Below, one piece after another: positions 9,369-18,519 of a stretch of DNA of 64,000 bases. Position 1 is the first letter of the stretch. Every line of letters begins with the position of its first letter. This DNA is from a filamentous cyanobacterium ESFC-1 (lineage in GTDB: Bacteria; Cyanobacteriota; Cyanobacteriia; Cyanobacteriales; Spirulinaceae): contig KB904821.1 of the NCBI GenBank assembly GCA_000380225.1, forward strand, positions 2,741,056 to 2,805,055, written 5' to 3'. Position numbers and translations under genes: made by a program. Under the pieces are notes generated by a model. The model did no database searches, was not told the origin of the DNA, and worked only from the letters and a program-made list of their open reading frames with translations.

Positions 9369-9432
9369 TGTTGACATCCTCCCCCACTTAAGCTATTTCG
9401 CTACGCTTGATGTCTTGTGGGGGATTCCATAC
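9369..9432 (-). mobile_element. solo IS200/IS605-like right-end hairpin (relic)
   Basis: TTGACATCCTCCCCCAC ... GTGGGGGATTCC forms the end-hairpin configuration of tnpB-type elements, in reverse orientation. No tnpB remains next to it. The reverse-strand sequence toward 9526 has stops and no recognisable motif. It is a likely relic downstream of fabF. Confidence 0.55.
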
Positions 9433-9526
9433 CTCGCGATACTGGTTTTCTGCTTCATTCTGTGCCAACTAGAGCATCGTAACCGATACACCCCGTAGCA
9501 TCCAGTCTACAGACATTTTTAGCTAC

Positions 9527-10489
9527 CTAAATATAATTGAGATACATTTGATGTGACTCCTCTCGCAACTGTTCTCGCAGCCAGACAGGAGACAACACCT
9601 GAGCATTTGCACCATATTTCAAAAGCCGTTGACGAAACCAAAACGGATAAACCTCCCTCGTTTCGATGTCAACATATCGAGACTGAGCTTCGCAGTTGCG
9701 CTCGATTACCGTTTCATCGTCCCGACGAGGTTGATAGTTCGCCAACACACCCGTCATGCGGTAACGAATGCTTAAACGCGGGAAATCTTGCCAAAACCAG
9801 CGCGTATCTGATGCTGGCAGCACAGCTTTAATGCGATCAATGCGAAAAAGGCGATTTTGCTCCGCGTTAGGTTGTTTTTCAATCTTAAATGAAGGTGCAT
9901 CAGGAACAAACGCCAAAAGATAGAGTACGCCACTATGCAAACGCAACTCAGAATAATCTAAATCCCAGTTTTGTTCATCTCCCCGACTATCGCAGTAACG
10001 AATCACGAAACGATGTTTTTGTTCAAGTCGTTTTTGTAGTTGTTGAATTGTATCGCTGAGTTCATTTTCGCTGTAGTCCACTGGAGGACTGAAGTTGGCT
10101 TTAACATCCAGGTTGGGAACCGTTTGACTCAGATTCCCAATACGAATAATTTGCCCCGCTTGCTCAGAAAATCCCATATCAGCCAGGAAATAAGCCGCCA
10201 TGTATAAAGCTTGTTGCTGTTGAGATGAGAGTAGCACCGGAAAATTTGACTCAACCAGGGAATAAGGGCGATGAGGCGCACTCTCGATTTCAAAACCACA
10301 ATCTCGCAGTTGACGAATCGTGCGGGTGAGCTTTTGGGGTATGTCACCCGGCGATTTATCGTACTTGTCCAGAAAAACCGCCAGCAAGTCCGCCAACTCC
10401 TCCCGCTTGCGAGGTTTTTCGGCCAGTAGCTTCAAAACTTCTAGAGCAAAAGCAATTTGATTGTAACGACGGTTATTCGGAGATAACAC
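9527..10489 (-). CDS. WYL domain transcriptional regulator adjacent to the CRISPR-Cas locus
   Basis: This 320-residue protein begins with a winged-helix region (YNQIAFALEVLKLLAEKPRKREELADLLAVFL). The central WYL-type sheet follows (KHRFVIRYCDSRGDEQNWDLDYSELRLHSGVLYLLAFVPD and FRIDRIKAVLP), then a C-terminal extension with YPFWFRQRLLKYGANAQVLSP. WYL regulators often accompany CRISPR-Cas loci; in Synechocystis 6803 a WYL protein (Sll7009) has been reported to repress CRISPR RNA accumulation. The start is GTG at 10487-10489. It lies 3 bp behind the DUF29 gene, so the two are almost certainly co-transcribed, away from the cas operon. I infer a role as repressor of the neighbouring I-D genes. Confidence 0.85.
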   Translation of the reverse strand: MLSPNNRRYNQIAFALEVLKLLAEKPRKREELADLLAVFLDKYDKSPGDIPQKLTRTIRQLRDCGFEIESAPHRPYSLVESNFPVLLSSQQQQALYMAAYFLADMGFSEQAGQIIRIGNLSQTVPNLDVKANFSPPVDYSENELSDTIQQLQKRLEQKHRFVIRYCDSRGDEQNWDLDYSELRLHSGVLYLLAFVPDAPSFKIEKQPNAEQNRLFRIDRIKAVLPASDTRWFWQDFPRLSIRYRMTGVLANYQPRRDDETVIERNCEAQSRYVDIETREVYPFWFRQRLLKYGANAQVLSPVWLREQLREESHQMYLNYI

Positions 10490-10492
10490 AAG

Positions 10493-10978
10493 CTAAAGCA
10501 TTTCCTCAACATTTGAGTGACCGTAAAAGTCTTCGTCAAGGAGTTGTTCAATCGAAAAAGGATATTGCTGAGGATATTCGCGCTCTTTGGGCTGTCTTAC
10601 CCCATAGCTGGCCCGCTTGCCTTCTTTTATCGCCAATTTTCGCGCCCCTGGATAGCTTTTGCTGACTGCTTCAGGTAGATAGTTCTGTAAGGATGGGATT
10701 GACTCTAGAGCATCTTTAACACGCTCTCGATGCTCGTCAACTGAGTTGTACCAACTTCCTTTCATTTGGGCAGGTGCATCATGTTGAATGGTGAGTTTGA
10801 GCAGATGCGCGACGAGAATCTTGACGTTACTCAGTAAGGCGTTTTTGTCAGCCTTGCCCATATCACCCAGTTCTTCGACAAGATTATCCCAGTCCACATC
10901 AGAGAAACGACGCTGTTGAATCGCGCTAATCGTTTCGTTCAGCCATTGGTGATAATCCCGCTCGTATAAGGTTTTCAT
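10493..10978 (-). CDS. DUF29 family protein
   Basis: This is a 161-residue protein of the DUF29 family, abundant in cyanobacteria. The signature is YERDYHQWLNETISAIQQRRFSDVDWDNLVEELGDMGKADKNALLSNVKILVAHLLKL, followed by SWYNSVDEHRERV. The biochemical role of DUF29 is not established. ATG at 10978 (MKTLYERDYHQW) fits the family start better than GTG at 10990. It ends with TAG 3 bp before the WYL gene, so the two probably share one transcript. Confidence 0.85.
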   Translation of the reverse strand: MKTLYERDYHQWLNETISAIQQRRFSDVDWDNLVEELGDMGKADKNALLSNVKILVAHLLKLTIQHDAPAQMKGSWYNSVDEHRERVKDALESIPSLQNYLPEAVSKSYPGARKLAIKEGKRASYGVRQPKEREYPQQYPFSIEQLLDEDFYGHSNVEEML

Positions 10979-11064
10979 GTTTTGAAGCACAAGCTCATCG
11001 AGGAGAGACTTACTCCTATTCCTATCCCTAATTTATTCCAGTCTTTAAGGCTGGCAATTTTATT

Positions 11065-11361
11065 ATGCCTAAGTTAAATCGTACTGCAAAACTTGCCAAA
11101 CAACAAGCGGGACAACCCATACAACTGGTTTTGCTAGAGCCTGGGAAAGAAGGTTGGACAACACCAAAACTTCATCCATCCTTCACCCAGAAGTCTTTGT
11201 TGAAAGACAAGCTGACAACAGAAGAACTCCAGCAGTTTTTGAATATTCCATACAAAATCCTTCAAAAATGTCCAACAGGAAAAGCAATACCTTGGGGTTG
11301 CTATCTTATTTGGCATCAAGGGCGGGATAAGTGGCGAGTTTACCAACAAATCGCTGCTTAA
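11065..11361 (+). CDS. hypothetical protein upstream of the cas operon
   Basis: This is a 98-residue basic protein, MPKLNRTAKLAKQQAGQPIQ at the start and CYLIWHQGRDKWRVYQQIAA at the end, with no recognised domain, signal peptide or membrane segment. It lies between the divergent DUF29/WYL pair and cas3', in the cas direction but separated by 176 bp that include a hairpin (GGTGCGTTATCTTTCACAACGCACC near 11387-11412). I think it is a real gene because the frame is clean and no alternative is better, but no function can be given. Confidence 0.55.
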   Translation: MPKLNRTAKLAKQQAGQPIQLVLLEPGKEGWTTPKLHPSFTQKSLLKDKLTTEELQQFLNIPYKILQKCPTGKAIPWGCYLIWHQGRDKWRVYQQIAA

Positions 11362-11463
11362 ACTAAGTAAACAGTGACGTTTAGCGGGTGCGTTATCTTT
11401 CACAACGCACCCTAAAAGCGCAACAAAACTACCCAAAATCCAACCTCACTACCAATTTCTAAA

Positions 11464-11486
11464 TTGTAGTCAAAAAATGACAACAA
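11464..11486. promoter_or_regulatory. inverted repeat upstream of cas3', candidate operator
   Basis: TTGTAGTCA (11464-11472) and TGACAACAA (11478-11486) are inverted copies with one mismatch, 5 bp apart and 52 bp before the cas3' start. It is a plausible site for the WYL regulator. A similar half (AATTGTAGTCAAAA) occurs by an unrelated repeat near 49569, so chance is possible. Confidence 0.35.
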
Positions 11487-11537
11487 CTTTGGGAAAAGGG
11501 GTATTAGGTTAGGAATATCAACAAAGATTTAAAACCG

Positions 11538-13691
11538 ATGAAAATTCGCTTAAAGCCCCTCTACTCTCGGCTTAACCCAGGAGTTGGGAGTTGTCCTTTG
11601 GGATGCCAACAAGTTTGCCAAGTCCATCAAGCTGCACCCAGTTTTAAACCCCTATCGGGTTGTAGTTGTCCGCTTTCTCTCCATCAAGCCGAAACCGGTG
11701 CCGAAGTCTTGACTGGAGATGCTGATATTATTTTCAATACTGCTAATACTGGTGATGGCAAATCACTAGCTGGTAGTCTTCCTGGCTTACTCGATCCTAA
11801 ATTCCGCACTGTTTCGCTATATCCAACTATTGAATTGGTCAAAGATCAAGAAAATCAAGTTAGGGGATATTGTCAAAGTTTTACTTCAGCTAAGGGTAAG
11901 CAGATAGACAGTCTTTATGGCGCGGAACTAGCAAAAAGAACCCAAAAAAAGAAAGGCAGAAAGTTTAGAGAGTTACTGCGCTCAATCAAGCAAACTCATG
12001 TATTGCTGACTAATCCAGATATATTTTATTTGGTTAACCATAGTCGCTATGTCGATCCAGCTTATGGACAAGATTTATTACCTTTTACCCTGGCTCAATA
12101 TCCCCATTTGTATATCTGTGATGAGTTTCATATTTTTGGCGCACATGAGGAAGCAGCGATTCTCAATAGCTTACTGTTAATTCGACACACTAGAAGAAAG
12201 AAAAGTCCTTTCCGAGTTCTGTTCACCTCTGCTACTCCAAAAACTAGATTTATTGAGACTCTCAATCAGGCTAAATTTAAAGTTGCAGAAGTCCCAGGAA
12301 ATTACGTTAGTCAACCTACTCCTGGTTATCGGCCAATTGCTCAAGCTATTACTTTGGAGTTCGTTGAACTTAAAGAGAGTGATTCACTCGCATGGCTGAC
12401 TGAACAAGCTAATACCCTAAAGCAAATATTGCAAGCGGAGAAGAAGGGACGGGGACTGATTATTCTCAACTCTGTGGCTGTAGTGAGTCGTGTTGTCCGT
12501 CAATTACAGGCTTTGTTAGGTAATGAAGTTATTGTCAAAGAAATAAGTGGACGGATTGACGGCAGAGAAAGAGACATTACGAGGGACGAATTAGCGCAAG
12601 CTGAACAACCTGTTTTAGTCATTGCGACTTCTGCGGTGGATGTAGGGGTTGATTTCAAAATTCATTTGCTTATTTTTGAAACGAGCGATTCAGCTACTTT
12701 CATTCAAAGGCTAGGCCGTTTGGGTCGTCATCCAGGTTTTCAGAGTTATCAAGCTTTCGCACTTATTCCTGGCTGGATGTCCTGGATACTCCCTCAGCTA
12801 AAAAAATATGTAGCACCTGACGAAATGGTGGATAGAACTCAATTTCGAGAAGAAATCATTGAGAAGGTGTTTGATGCACCCCAGGAGTATGAGCAGTATC
12901 GCCGTTATTGGGGAGCGTTGCAAGCTCAAGGAATGCTACTTCGTCTGAGTGGGACGAACATTCAAAGTAAACGGGAAGGGAGAGAAAGATCGAATGTGAC
13001 TGAGAGGTTGCGCGATCGCATATCCCAAGACCTCCGTAACATCTATGGTGAGCAACTAGATAAAAAGCGAGGACATTGGTTTGCTTTAGGAAAGAACAAA
13101 ACTGGTCAAGCCGTTCAAGAAGAACTTTTACGGTTTCGAGGGGGTTCGGACTTACAAGCTGCGGTTTGGGATGACTCTCGTTTCTACACCTACGGATTAC
13201 TAAGGTTACTTCCTCATACTCAAGTCGAAGTGATTGACCGCAAAACTTTCCTTGAAGCCGCAGCCCAACAGGACTATCCATCCACCGAGTTTCCCGAACC
13301 TTATCTCACGACCTATCTGAAAGTTCAGTCTTGGTCTGAACAACGTTACGACCTAAAACTGGACTGTGATTTAGGAACAGACGAGCTAACCTCATGTACC
13401 CTAACCCGCATTAAGGGGGTGAGTGTCGAAGGACATCCGCAAAGTTCTCAACTTAGGAAATCACTACGAAAACAGCCTTTACTAACCTTTCTAGTTCCCT
13501 TATCTCGTCAACATCCAACGCTCTGGAATGTCAGAAATATTCTGCGTTTGAGTCCTACTTTTGGCTTGTACCTACTGCATGATGCTGATGATGAGGCTTA
13601 TGCCTGTGCCTTTAATCAGGATGCTTTACTACTTGAGTCACTCAAATGGAAGCTCAAACGGTGCGATCGCAGCAAACCTTATATTTACTAA
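11538..13691 (+). CDS. cas3': type I-D CRISPR-associated helicase Cas3'
   Basis: This 717-residue superfamily 2 helicase has a Walker A-like TGDGKS (71-76), the DEFH box (195-198), motif III SAT (231-233) and motif VI QRLGRLGR (390-397). There is no HD nuclease domain, as expected for I-D, where the HD domain is carried by Cas10d. An N-terminal cysteine/histidine cluster (CPLGCQQVCQVH and CSCPLSLH, residues 19-49) may bind metal. It is the first gene of the cas operon; cas10d follows after 12 bp. In I-D interference it unwinds target DNA recruited by the Cascade-like complex. Confidence 0.93.
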   Translation: MKIRLKPLYSRLNPGVGSCPLGCQQVCQVHQAAPSFKPLSGCSCPLSLHQAETGAEVLTGDADIIFNTANTGDGKSLAGSLPGLLDPKFRTVSLYPTIELVKDQENQVRGYCQSFTSAKGKQIDSLYGAELAKRTQKKKGRKFRELLRSIKQTHVLLTNPDIFYLVNHSRYVDPAYGQDLLPFTLAQYPHLYICDEFHIFGAHEEAAILNSLLLIRHTRRKKSPFRVLFTSATPKTRFIETLNQAKFKVAEVPGNYVSQPTPGYRPIAQAITLEFVELKESDSLAWLTEQANTLKQILQAEKKGRGLIILNSVAVVSRVVRQLQALLGNEVIVKEISGRIDGRERDITRDELAQAEQPVLVIATSAVDVGVDFKIHLLIFETSDSATFIQRLGRLGRHPGFQSYQAFALIPGWMSWILPQLKKYVAPDEMVDRTQFREEIIEKVFDAPQEYEQYRRYWGALQAQGMLLRLSGTNIQSKREGRERSNVTERLRDRISQDLRNIYGEQLDKKRGHWFALGKNKTGQAVQEELLRFRGGSDLQAAVWDDSRFYTYGLLRLLPHTQVEVIDRKTFLEAAAQQDYPSTEFPEPYLTTYLKVQSWSEQRYDLKLDCDLGTDELTSCTLTRIKGVSVEGHPQSSQLRKSLRKQPLLTFLVPLSRQHPTLWNVRNILRLSPTFGLYLLHDADDEAYACAFNQDALLLESLKWKLKRCDRSKPYIY

Positions 13692-13703
13692 ACCCTAACT
13701 GCT

Positions 13704-16601
13704 ATGACAACTTTACTCCAAAGCCTACTCATTGAAACGCTTTCAGAGGATGAAGAAGACTCTATCTTACATGATTTCATCAATACTATTTTACCCCTAC
13801 TTGAGCGCGAATTTGCTTTAGTTCCCGCATTAGGGGGTACTGAGCCTCCCTTTACTCAGAAAGCAGACCAAAGCCTCTTAGTTCATGTCCTTAATGGTTT
13901 ACTAACTGCTTGGAATCTAAGCAAGTTATTATTTGAACCCTTATCTGAAGTTGAACAACGAGAGCTTTGTCTGGGTTTTACCTTGCATGACTATGATAAA
14001 TACATTCATAGTCATGGCGAAGATTCTCCCGATGCACATCAAGTTTCTGAAATTATCAAGTTATGTCAAGAACTAGGAGAAAAACTAAACTTTGACGAGT
14101 TTTGGCAAGAATGGCGGAACTATTCGGCTGATATTTGTTTCCTAGCTCAGAACACACAGAAAAAACGGGGAAGTCACCGGATTAGTCAAGACTGGGAAGT
14201 TGATGAGCTTGATCTAAATCTAGATTATCCAGACCTAGACCGCCTTTGTGACCTCTTAGCCTTTGGTGATATTGCAGTTCATTTACAAGACCCTGCCAGT
14301 ATTGTTACTCAAACAGGAGGAGAACGGTTAGAAGACCACTTGGATTGGCTAGGAATTGAGAAAAAATTGGTTTATCATCGCTTACGCGATTGCCGAGGTT
14401 TGTTAACAAATCAAGTTCATAATGCGGTTGTTCGTTTCGCTCAAACTCAAGGTTGGCAACCCCTTCTTTATTTTGCTCAGGGGACAGTTTATCTAGCACC
14501 AAAAGACTTATCACTACCAAATTTAGCTGATATTCAAAAAGCCGTTTGGTACAGTATTTTGCATGGAGATGAAGATAAAAATATTCAAGGCTTAGAATCT
14601 TATTTTCGTCAAGGTGATGTCGGTTTTGTTCGGGGTGGTAAAGGCATCAAAATTGCACCTTTAACTCGTGAGTTATTCAGCCCAGCCGCACAGATTCGCC
14701 AACTTCCTGATGTGATTATTGCCAAAGCTGCCAATATTAAAAATCCTGCTACACCAAAACGCTTAGATAAACTACCGCTAAAGCCAGAAGAGAAGGAGTA
14801 TTTGCTTCAAGGTGCAGATGTTTGGGCAGATCGTTTGGCAGAATTCATCATTTTAGTTCAGAGGGAGTTTTTTGCTAATAATGATGACTATATTACTTGG
14901 ATACTTAATAGTTTACAATTGCAAGACAAAATTACTCCTGAACAAACCCAAGTTCAAAAAGGAGGGGTGAACTATGGCTGGTATCAATTAGCTGCTAACT
15001 ATATTGCTCAAGCCGAGCTTGACCGCCATCCCGGTTCAGAAGACTTAATTAAGGTCTTACAAAACTTAGCAGATGATCTAGCAGTTTGGGCAACCCAAAA
15101 TAATTTGCTATCAAAGCATGAGAGCCAAACCCAAGGTGTATTTGATGATTACTTGGCACAATATTTAGAAATATCTGGTTGGGAAAGTAACGATGTGCAA
15201 GTCGAAACTGAACTTACCAAATATATAGAAGTAAAAATCAAAAATAAACCCATTTGCTCTCTAAGTTCAGGTGAATTTTTATCAGAAGACCAGTTTGATT
15301 CAGTCGTGTTATTTAAACCCCAGCAGTACAGTAACAAGAATGCTCTGGGTGGCAGACGGATTAAACGGGGAATTTCTAAAATCTGGTCTTTGGAAATGAT
15401 TTTGCGTCAAGCTTATTGGGCTGTTCCAGCCGGGAAGCTAGAAGACCAAAAGCCAGTATTTTTGTCAATCTTTCCTGCTTATGTCCATTCTCCACAAGTT
15501 GCCAGAGCTATCGGACATTTAGTGAAAAAACTTAAAAAAGTGAATCTTTGGCAGGTTTCTAAGCAATGGCTCAAAGCAGACATGAATTATCGTACTTTGC
15601 AAAATTTGTTAGTAGAAGAACTTGAACCCCGGCCAGGACGCTACGACCAAGAGTATTCAACAAAAGACTTACCTTTTATGGCAATGACTCATACCAAAAC
15701 ACGAGGTAAAAGTGATACCGATGCTTGGGTCGAACCTGCGTTTCTCGCTTTAATTTTACCAATGCTTCTAGGTGTTAAAGTTGTTGCAACCCCAAGTTCT
15801 GATCCTCTTTATACAAGTGATACGGAGTTTTTAGAGTCTGTAATTCTTGATGGAATTGCGGGATTTTGGCAGCTACTAGGATTGCATACATCCTTGCGCT
15901 TACAGGAACTTGATGAGGGATTGAAGCGTTTATTAGTGATTTACAGCCTTCATCTCGACAACCGCAGTAATCCACCGGATGCGCGTTGGTCGGCGTTAAA
16001 TAGCACCGTAAGGGAGGTGATGACTGATGTTTTAAATGTGTTCGCGATCGCGCAACAAGGACTCCGCAGTAAAAAACATGAACCTTTACCCGAAGAAGTT
16101 AAACAATACTGGCGATTTGCCAATCTTTTAGCCCAAGGAGACTCAATGAAAGAAAATCGACTTAAATTGACCAAACGTTTAGTCAGCGAATATCGCCATT
16201 TCTATCAAGTGCGAGTCAGTGAATCGAGTCATGCGATTTTACTACCTCTGACTAAAGCCCTCGAAGTCATCTTATCAGTCCCCGATGATTGGGCTGACGA
16301 GGAATTAATCCTTCAGGGTGCAGGACAACTCCAATCGGCTTTAGACCGTCAGGAGGTCTATAAACGCCCCCTAATCAAAGATAAGTCCATTCCCTTTGAA
16401 AAACGTCAAGCAGAAGAATTACAGGCAATTCAAGGCTTTATGACTACCTGCGTTGAAGACTTATTTGGTCAAATGTGTAAGCGCGATCGCGCCCTCCTTC
16501 AAGAAAACCGCAACCGCATCAAATCCGGGGCAGAATTCGCTTATCGTCTCCTCGCTTTAGAGGAAAAAAATAACTCTGCCTCCGAATCAACAGATTCTTA
16601 A
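13704..16601 (+). CDS. cas10d: type I-D large subunit Cas10d (Csc3)
   Basis: This is the 965-residue large subunit that distinguishes type I-D. Near the N-terminus are H61 (SLLVHVLNG) and H95-D96 (FTLHDYDKYIHSHGED), forming the HD nuclease motif. The rest lacks an obvious GGDD cyclase motif, as expected for Cas10d. It recognises the PAM and cleaves target DNA together with Cas3'. The C-terminal 151 residues are helical and are preceded by a strong internal ribosome binding site and in-frame ATG, listed separately as Cas11d. Location between cas3' and csc2 is the canonical I-D order. Confidence 0.93.
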   Translation: MTTLLQSLLIETLSEDEEDSILHDFINTILPLLEREFALVPALGGTEPPFTQKADQSLLVHVLNGLLTAWNLSKLLFEPLSEVEQRELCLGFTLHDYDKYIHSHGEDSPDAHQVSEIIKLCQELGEKLNFDEFWQEWRNYSADICFLAQNTQKKRGSHRISQDWEVDELDLNLDYPDLDRLCDLLAFGDIAVHLQDPASIVTQTGGERLEDHLDWLGIEKKLVYHRLRDCRGLLTNQVHNAVVRFAQTQGWQPLLYFAQGTVYLAPKDLSLPNLADIQKAVWYSILHGDEDKNIQGLESYFRQGDVGFVRGGKGIKIAPLTRELFSPAAQIRQLPDVIIAKAANIKNPATPKRLDKLPLKPEEKEYLLQGADVWADRLAEFIILVQREFFANNDDYITWILNSLQLQDKITPEQTQVQKGGVNYGWYQLAANYIAQAELDRHPGSEDLIKVLQNLADDLAVWATQNNLLSKHESQTQGVFDDYLAQYLEISGWESNDVQVETELTKYIEVKIKNKPICSLSSGEFLSEDQFDSVVLFKPQQYSNKNALGGRRIKRGISKIWSLEMILRQAYWAVPAGKLEDQKPVFLSIFPAYVHSPQVARAIGHLVKKLKKVNLWQVSKQWLKADMNYRTLQNLLVEELEPRPGRYDQEYSTKDLPFMAMTHTKTRGKSDTDAWVEPAFLALILPMLLGVKVVATPSSDPLYTSDTEFLESVILDGIAGFWQLLGLHTSLRLQELDEGLKRLLVIYSLHLDNRSNPPDARWSALNSTVREVMTDVLNVFAIAQQGLRSKKHEPLPEEVKQYWRFANLLAQGDSMKENRLKLTKRLVSEYRHFYQVRVSESSHAILLPLTKALEVILSVPDDWADEELILQGAGQLQSALDRQEVYKRPLIKDKSIPFEKRQAEELQAIQGFMTTCVEDLFGQMCKRDRALLQENRNRIKSGAEFAYRLLALEEKNNSASESTDS
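16146..16601 (+). CDS. cas11d: internally translated small subunit Cas11d (within cas10d)
   Basis: ATG at 16146 is in frame with cas10d (codon 815) and is preceded by AAGGAG at 16135-16140, five bases upstream. That is better than most Shine-Dalgarno sequences in this window. The product would be 151 residues (MKENRLKLTKRLVSEYRHFY...), largely helical. Independent translation of the small subunit from inside cas10d has been shown experimentally for the cyanobacterial I-D system of Synechocystis. Here the same arrangement is seen at sequence level only. Confidence 0.75.
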   Translation: MKENRLKLTKRLVSEYRHFYQVRVSESSHAILLPLTKALEVILSVPDDWADEELILQGAGQLQSALDRQEVYKRPLIKDKSIPFEKRQAEELQAIQGFMTTCVEDLFGQMCKRDRALLQENRNRIKSGAEFAYRLLALEEKNNSASESTDS

Positions 16602-16649
16602 AAAGCCTTCTAACTTCAACCTAAATAATCAACATAAGGAATAACAAAA

Positions 16650-17657
16650 ATGACGACTCTCGAAACAATCAAAGCTAACTTCGCCACCTCTTTCCCTCGT
16701 TTGGCTTCGGGCAAATATATCCACTTTCTGATGCTGCGCCATAGTCAATCCTTCCCGGTATTTCAAACCGACGGCATTCTCAATACTGCCCGTACTAAAT
16801 CCGGATTGAGTGCAGAAGAAAAAAGCCAAGAAATGATCAGCCGCCTAGTCATGTTCAAACGCAAACAAACGACTCCCGAACGTTTGATAGGTCGAGAAAT
16901 TCTCCGTTCTCTTAACCTCACTAGCGCTGACAAAGAGGCTGATAATTATTGCGAATACAACGGCGAAAACTCTTGTAAACAATGTCCTGACTGTATTATC
17001 TATGGTTTTGCCATTGGGGATAGCGGTTCAGAACGCTCAAAAGTCTATTCTGACTCCGCCTTTTCCCTGAGTGCTTACGAACAATCCCACCGCAGCTTTA
17101 CCTTTAATGCCCCTTTTGAAGGTGGGACAATGAGCGAAGCGGGTGTGATGCGAAGTGCCATTAACGAGCAAGATCATATTTTACCGGAAGTCACTTTTCC
17201 TACTGTTGAAACCCTACGCGATCCTACTTATGAGGGCTTTCTTTATGTCTTAGGAAATCTGCTGCGAACTCGTCGCTATGGCGCACAGGAATCCCGCACC
17301 GGAACCATGAAAAATCACCTCTTGGGCATTGTTCTGTGCGATGGCGAAATTTTCAGCAATCTCCACTTCACCCAAGCTTTATATGATGCCCTCAACGGAG
17401 ATTTAGGACAACCCATTCAAGACTTAAAAGCAACTGCTACCCAAGTTGTACAAAACCTATTAGAGGAAGAACCCGTGCGAAAAACTCAAGCAATTTTTGG
17501 CTCAGAATTAGATGACTTACTCGCTGAAGTTTCAGCAATTTATCAAGACGACACCCAACTCACAAATACTCTGTCTAATCTTTATCAACAAACGACTGCC
17601 TATGCTCAAGAATACGGTGCATTGTCTGGTGGTAAAAAAGGCAAAAGAAAGAAATAA
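16650..17657 (+). CDS. csc2: type I-D Cas7 backbone protein Csc2
   Basis: This 335-residue protein binds crRNA in multiple copies as the backbone of the I-D Cascade. Visible are the zinc-binding-like cysteine cluster CEYNGENSCKQCPDC (around residues 100-115) and the Csc2-type RRM regions (YSDSAFSLSAYEQSHRSFTFNAPFEGG and LRTRRYGAQESRTGTMKNHLLG). The C-terminus is lysine-rich (GGKKGKRKK). The start ATG is preceded by ATAAGGAATAAC. It lies 48 bp after cas10d and 79 bp before csc1. Confidence 0.94.
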   Translation: MTTLETIKANFATSFPRLASGKYIHFLMLRHSQSFPVFQTDGILNTARTKSGLSAEEKSQEMISRLVMFKRKQTTPERLIGREILRSLNLTSADKEADNYCEYNGENSCKQCPDCIIYGFAIGDSGSERSKVYSDSAFSLSAYEQSHRSFTFNAPFEGGTMSEAGVMRSAINEQDHILPEVTFPTVETLRDPTYEGFLYVLGNLLRTRRYGAQESRTGTMKNHLLGIVLCDGEIFSNLHFTQALYDALNGDLGQPIQDLKATATQVVQNLLEEEPVRKTQAIFGSELDDLLAEVSAIYQDDTQLTNTLSNLYQQTTAYAQEYGALSGGKKGKRKK

Positions 17658-17736
17658 AGCTCGTAATCAGAGCTTCAATTTTTCTGACTAAAAGTGGGGC
17701 GAAAGCCCCTACTCAAGAACTACAAAGTAACAAAAT

Positions 17737-18519
17737 ATGACCCTATACGCCTGTCACTTAACCTTACATGACAACATTTTCTTCGCTACCCGTGAAATGG
17801 GCATTCTCTATGAAACTGAAAAGTACCTGCACAACTGGGCAATTAGTTACGCCTTTTTTAAAGGGAGCTATATTCCCCATCCCTATGGGTTACAAGGAGA
17901 TACTGCCCAGAAACCCGATTACCTAGACCCCAGTCGCGAACAAAATTTACTACATCTCAATGAGGCTGGACTGTATGTATTCCCGGCTAAACCCCTATCT
18001 TGGTCATACCAAATTAACACTTTCAAAGCTGCCCAAACAACCTACTACGGAAAATCCAAACAGTTTGGAGTCAAAGGTGCAGACCGCAATTATCCCATTA
18101 ACTACGGTCGTGCCAAAGAGTTGGCCGTGGGGAGTCATTATCAAACCTTTCTGATGACCCCCGATAACTCAGAAATTCAGTTTCCACGCTGGATTCGTTT
18201 GGGGAAGTGGGCTGCGAAAGTCATGGTTCATCTGCAACTAATACCAGAAGCAGCTATTCAAAAAAAATCGGGAAAGTATGTCTGTGACCATCCCCTCAAT
18301 CCTCTGGATTTGCCTTTAGAGCAGGATTTAGAACTCTATAACCGGATTGTGATGCCTCCTTCGAGTTTGGTGAGTCAAGCACAGCTAAACGGCGAATATT
18401 GGCAGTTAAGGGGGGATGAGTGGAATGCCTTGAGGCAACAACTTCCTAACTTACCTAAAACCCTTTGTTTACCCGTCGGAGTCTCCTATGGTGCCAAAAC
18501 CCTTACCGCAGTATCCTAA
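17737..18519 (+). CDS. csc1: type I-D Cas5 protein Csc1
   Basis: This 260-residue protein (MTLYACHLTLHDNIFFATREMGILYETEKYLHNWAISYAF) is of the Csc1/Cas5d type. It binds the 5' handle of the crRNA and caps the effector complex next to Cas10d. The RIRLGKWAAKV-like segment and the central YPINYGRAKELAVGSHYQTFLMTPD agree with the family. Its 3' end overlaps cas6 by 32 bp, which suggests translational coupling. Confidence 0.92.
   Translation: MTLYACHLTLHDNIFFATREMGILYETEKYLHNWAISYAFFKGSYIPHPYGLQGDTAQKPDYLDPSREQNLLHLNEAGLYVFPAKPLSWSYQINTFKAAQTTYYGKSKQFGVKGADRNYPINYGRAKELAVGSHYQTFLMTPDNSEIQFPRWIRLGKWAAKVMVHLQLIPEAAIQKKSGKYVCDHPLNPLDLPLEQDLELYNRIVMPPSSLVSQAQLNGEYWQLRGDEWNALRQQLPNLPKTLCLPVGVSYGAKTLTAVS

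Noticed and set aside
11384-11414. Hairpin GGTGCGTTATC...AACGCACC as an attenuator for the cas operon
   Set aside because: It has no U tract and is 120 bp ahead of cas3'; GTGCGTT palindromes are common repeats in cyanobacteria. More likely it ends the small upstream gene.
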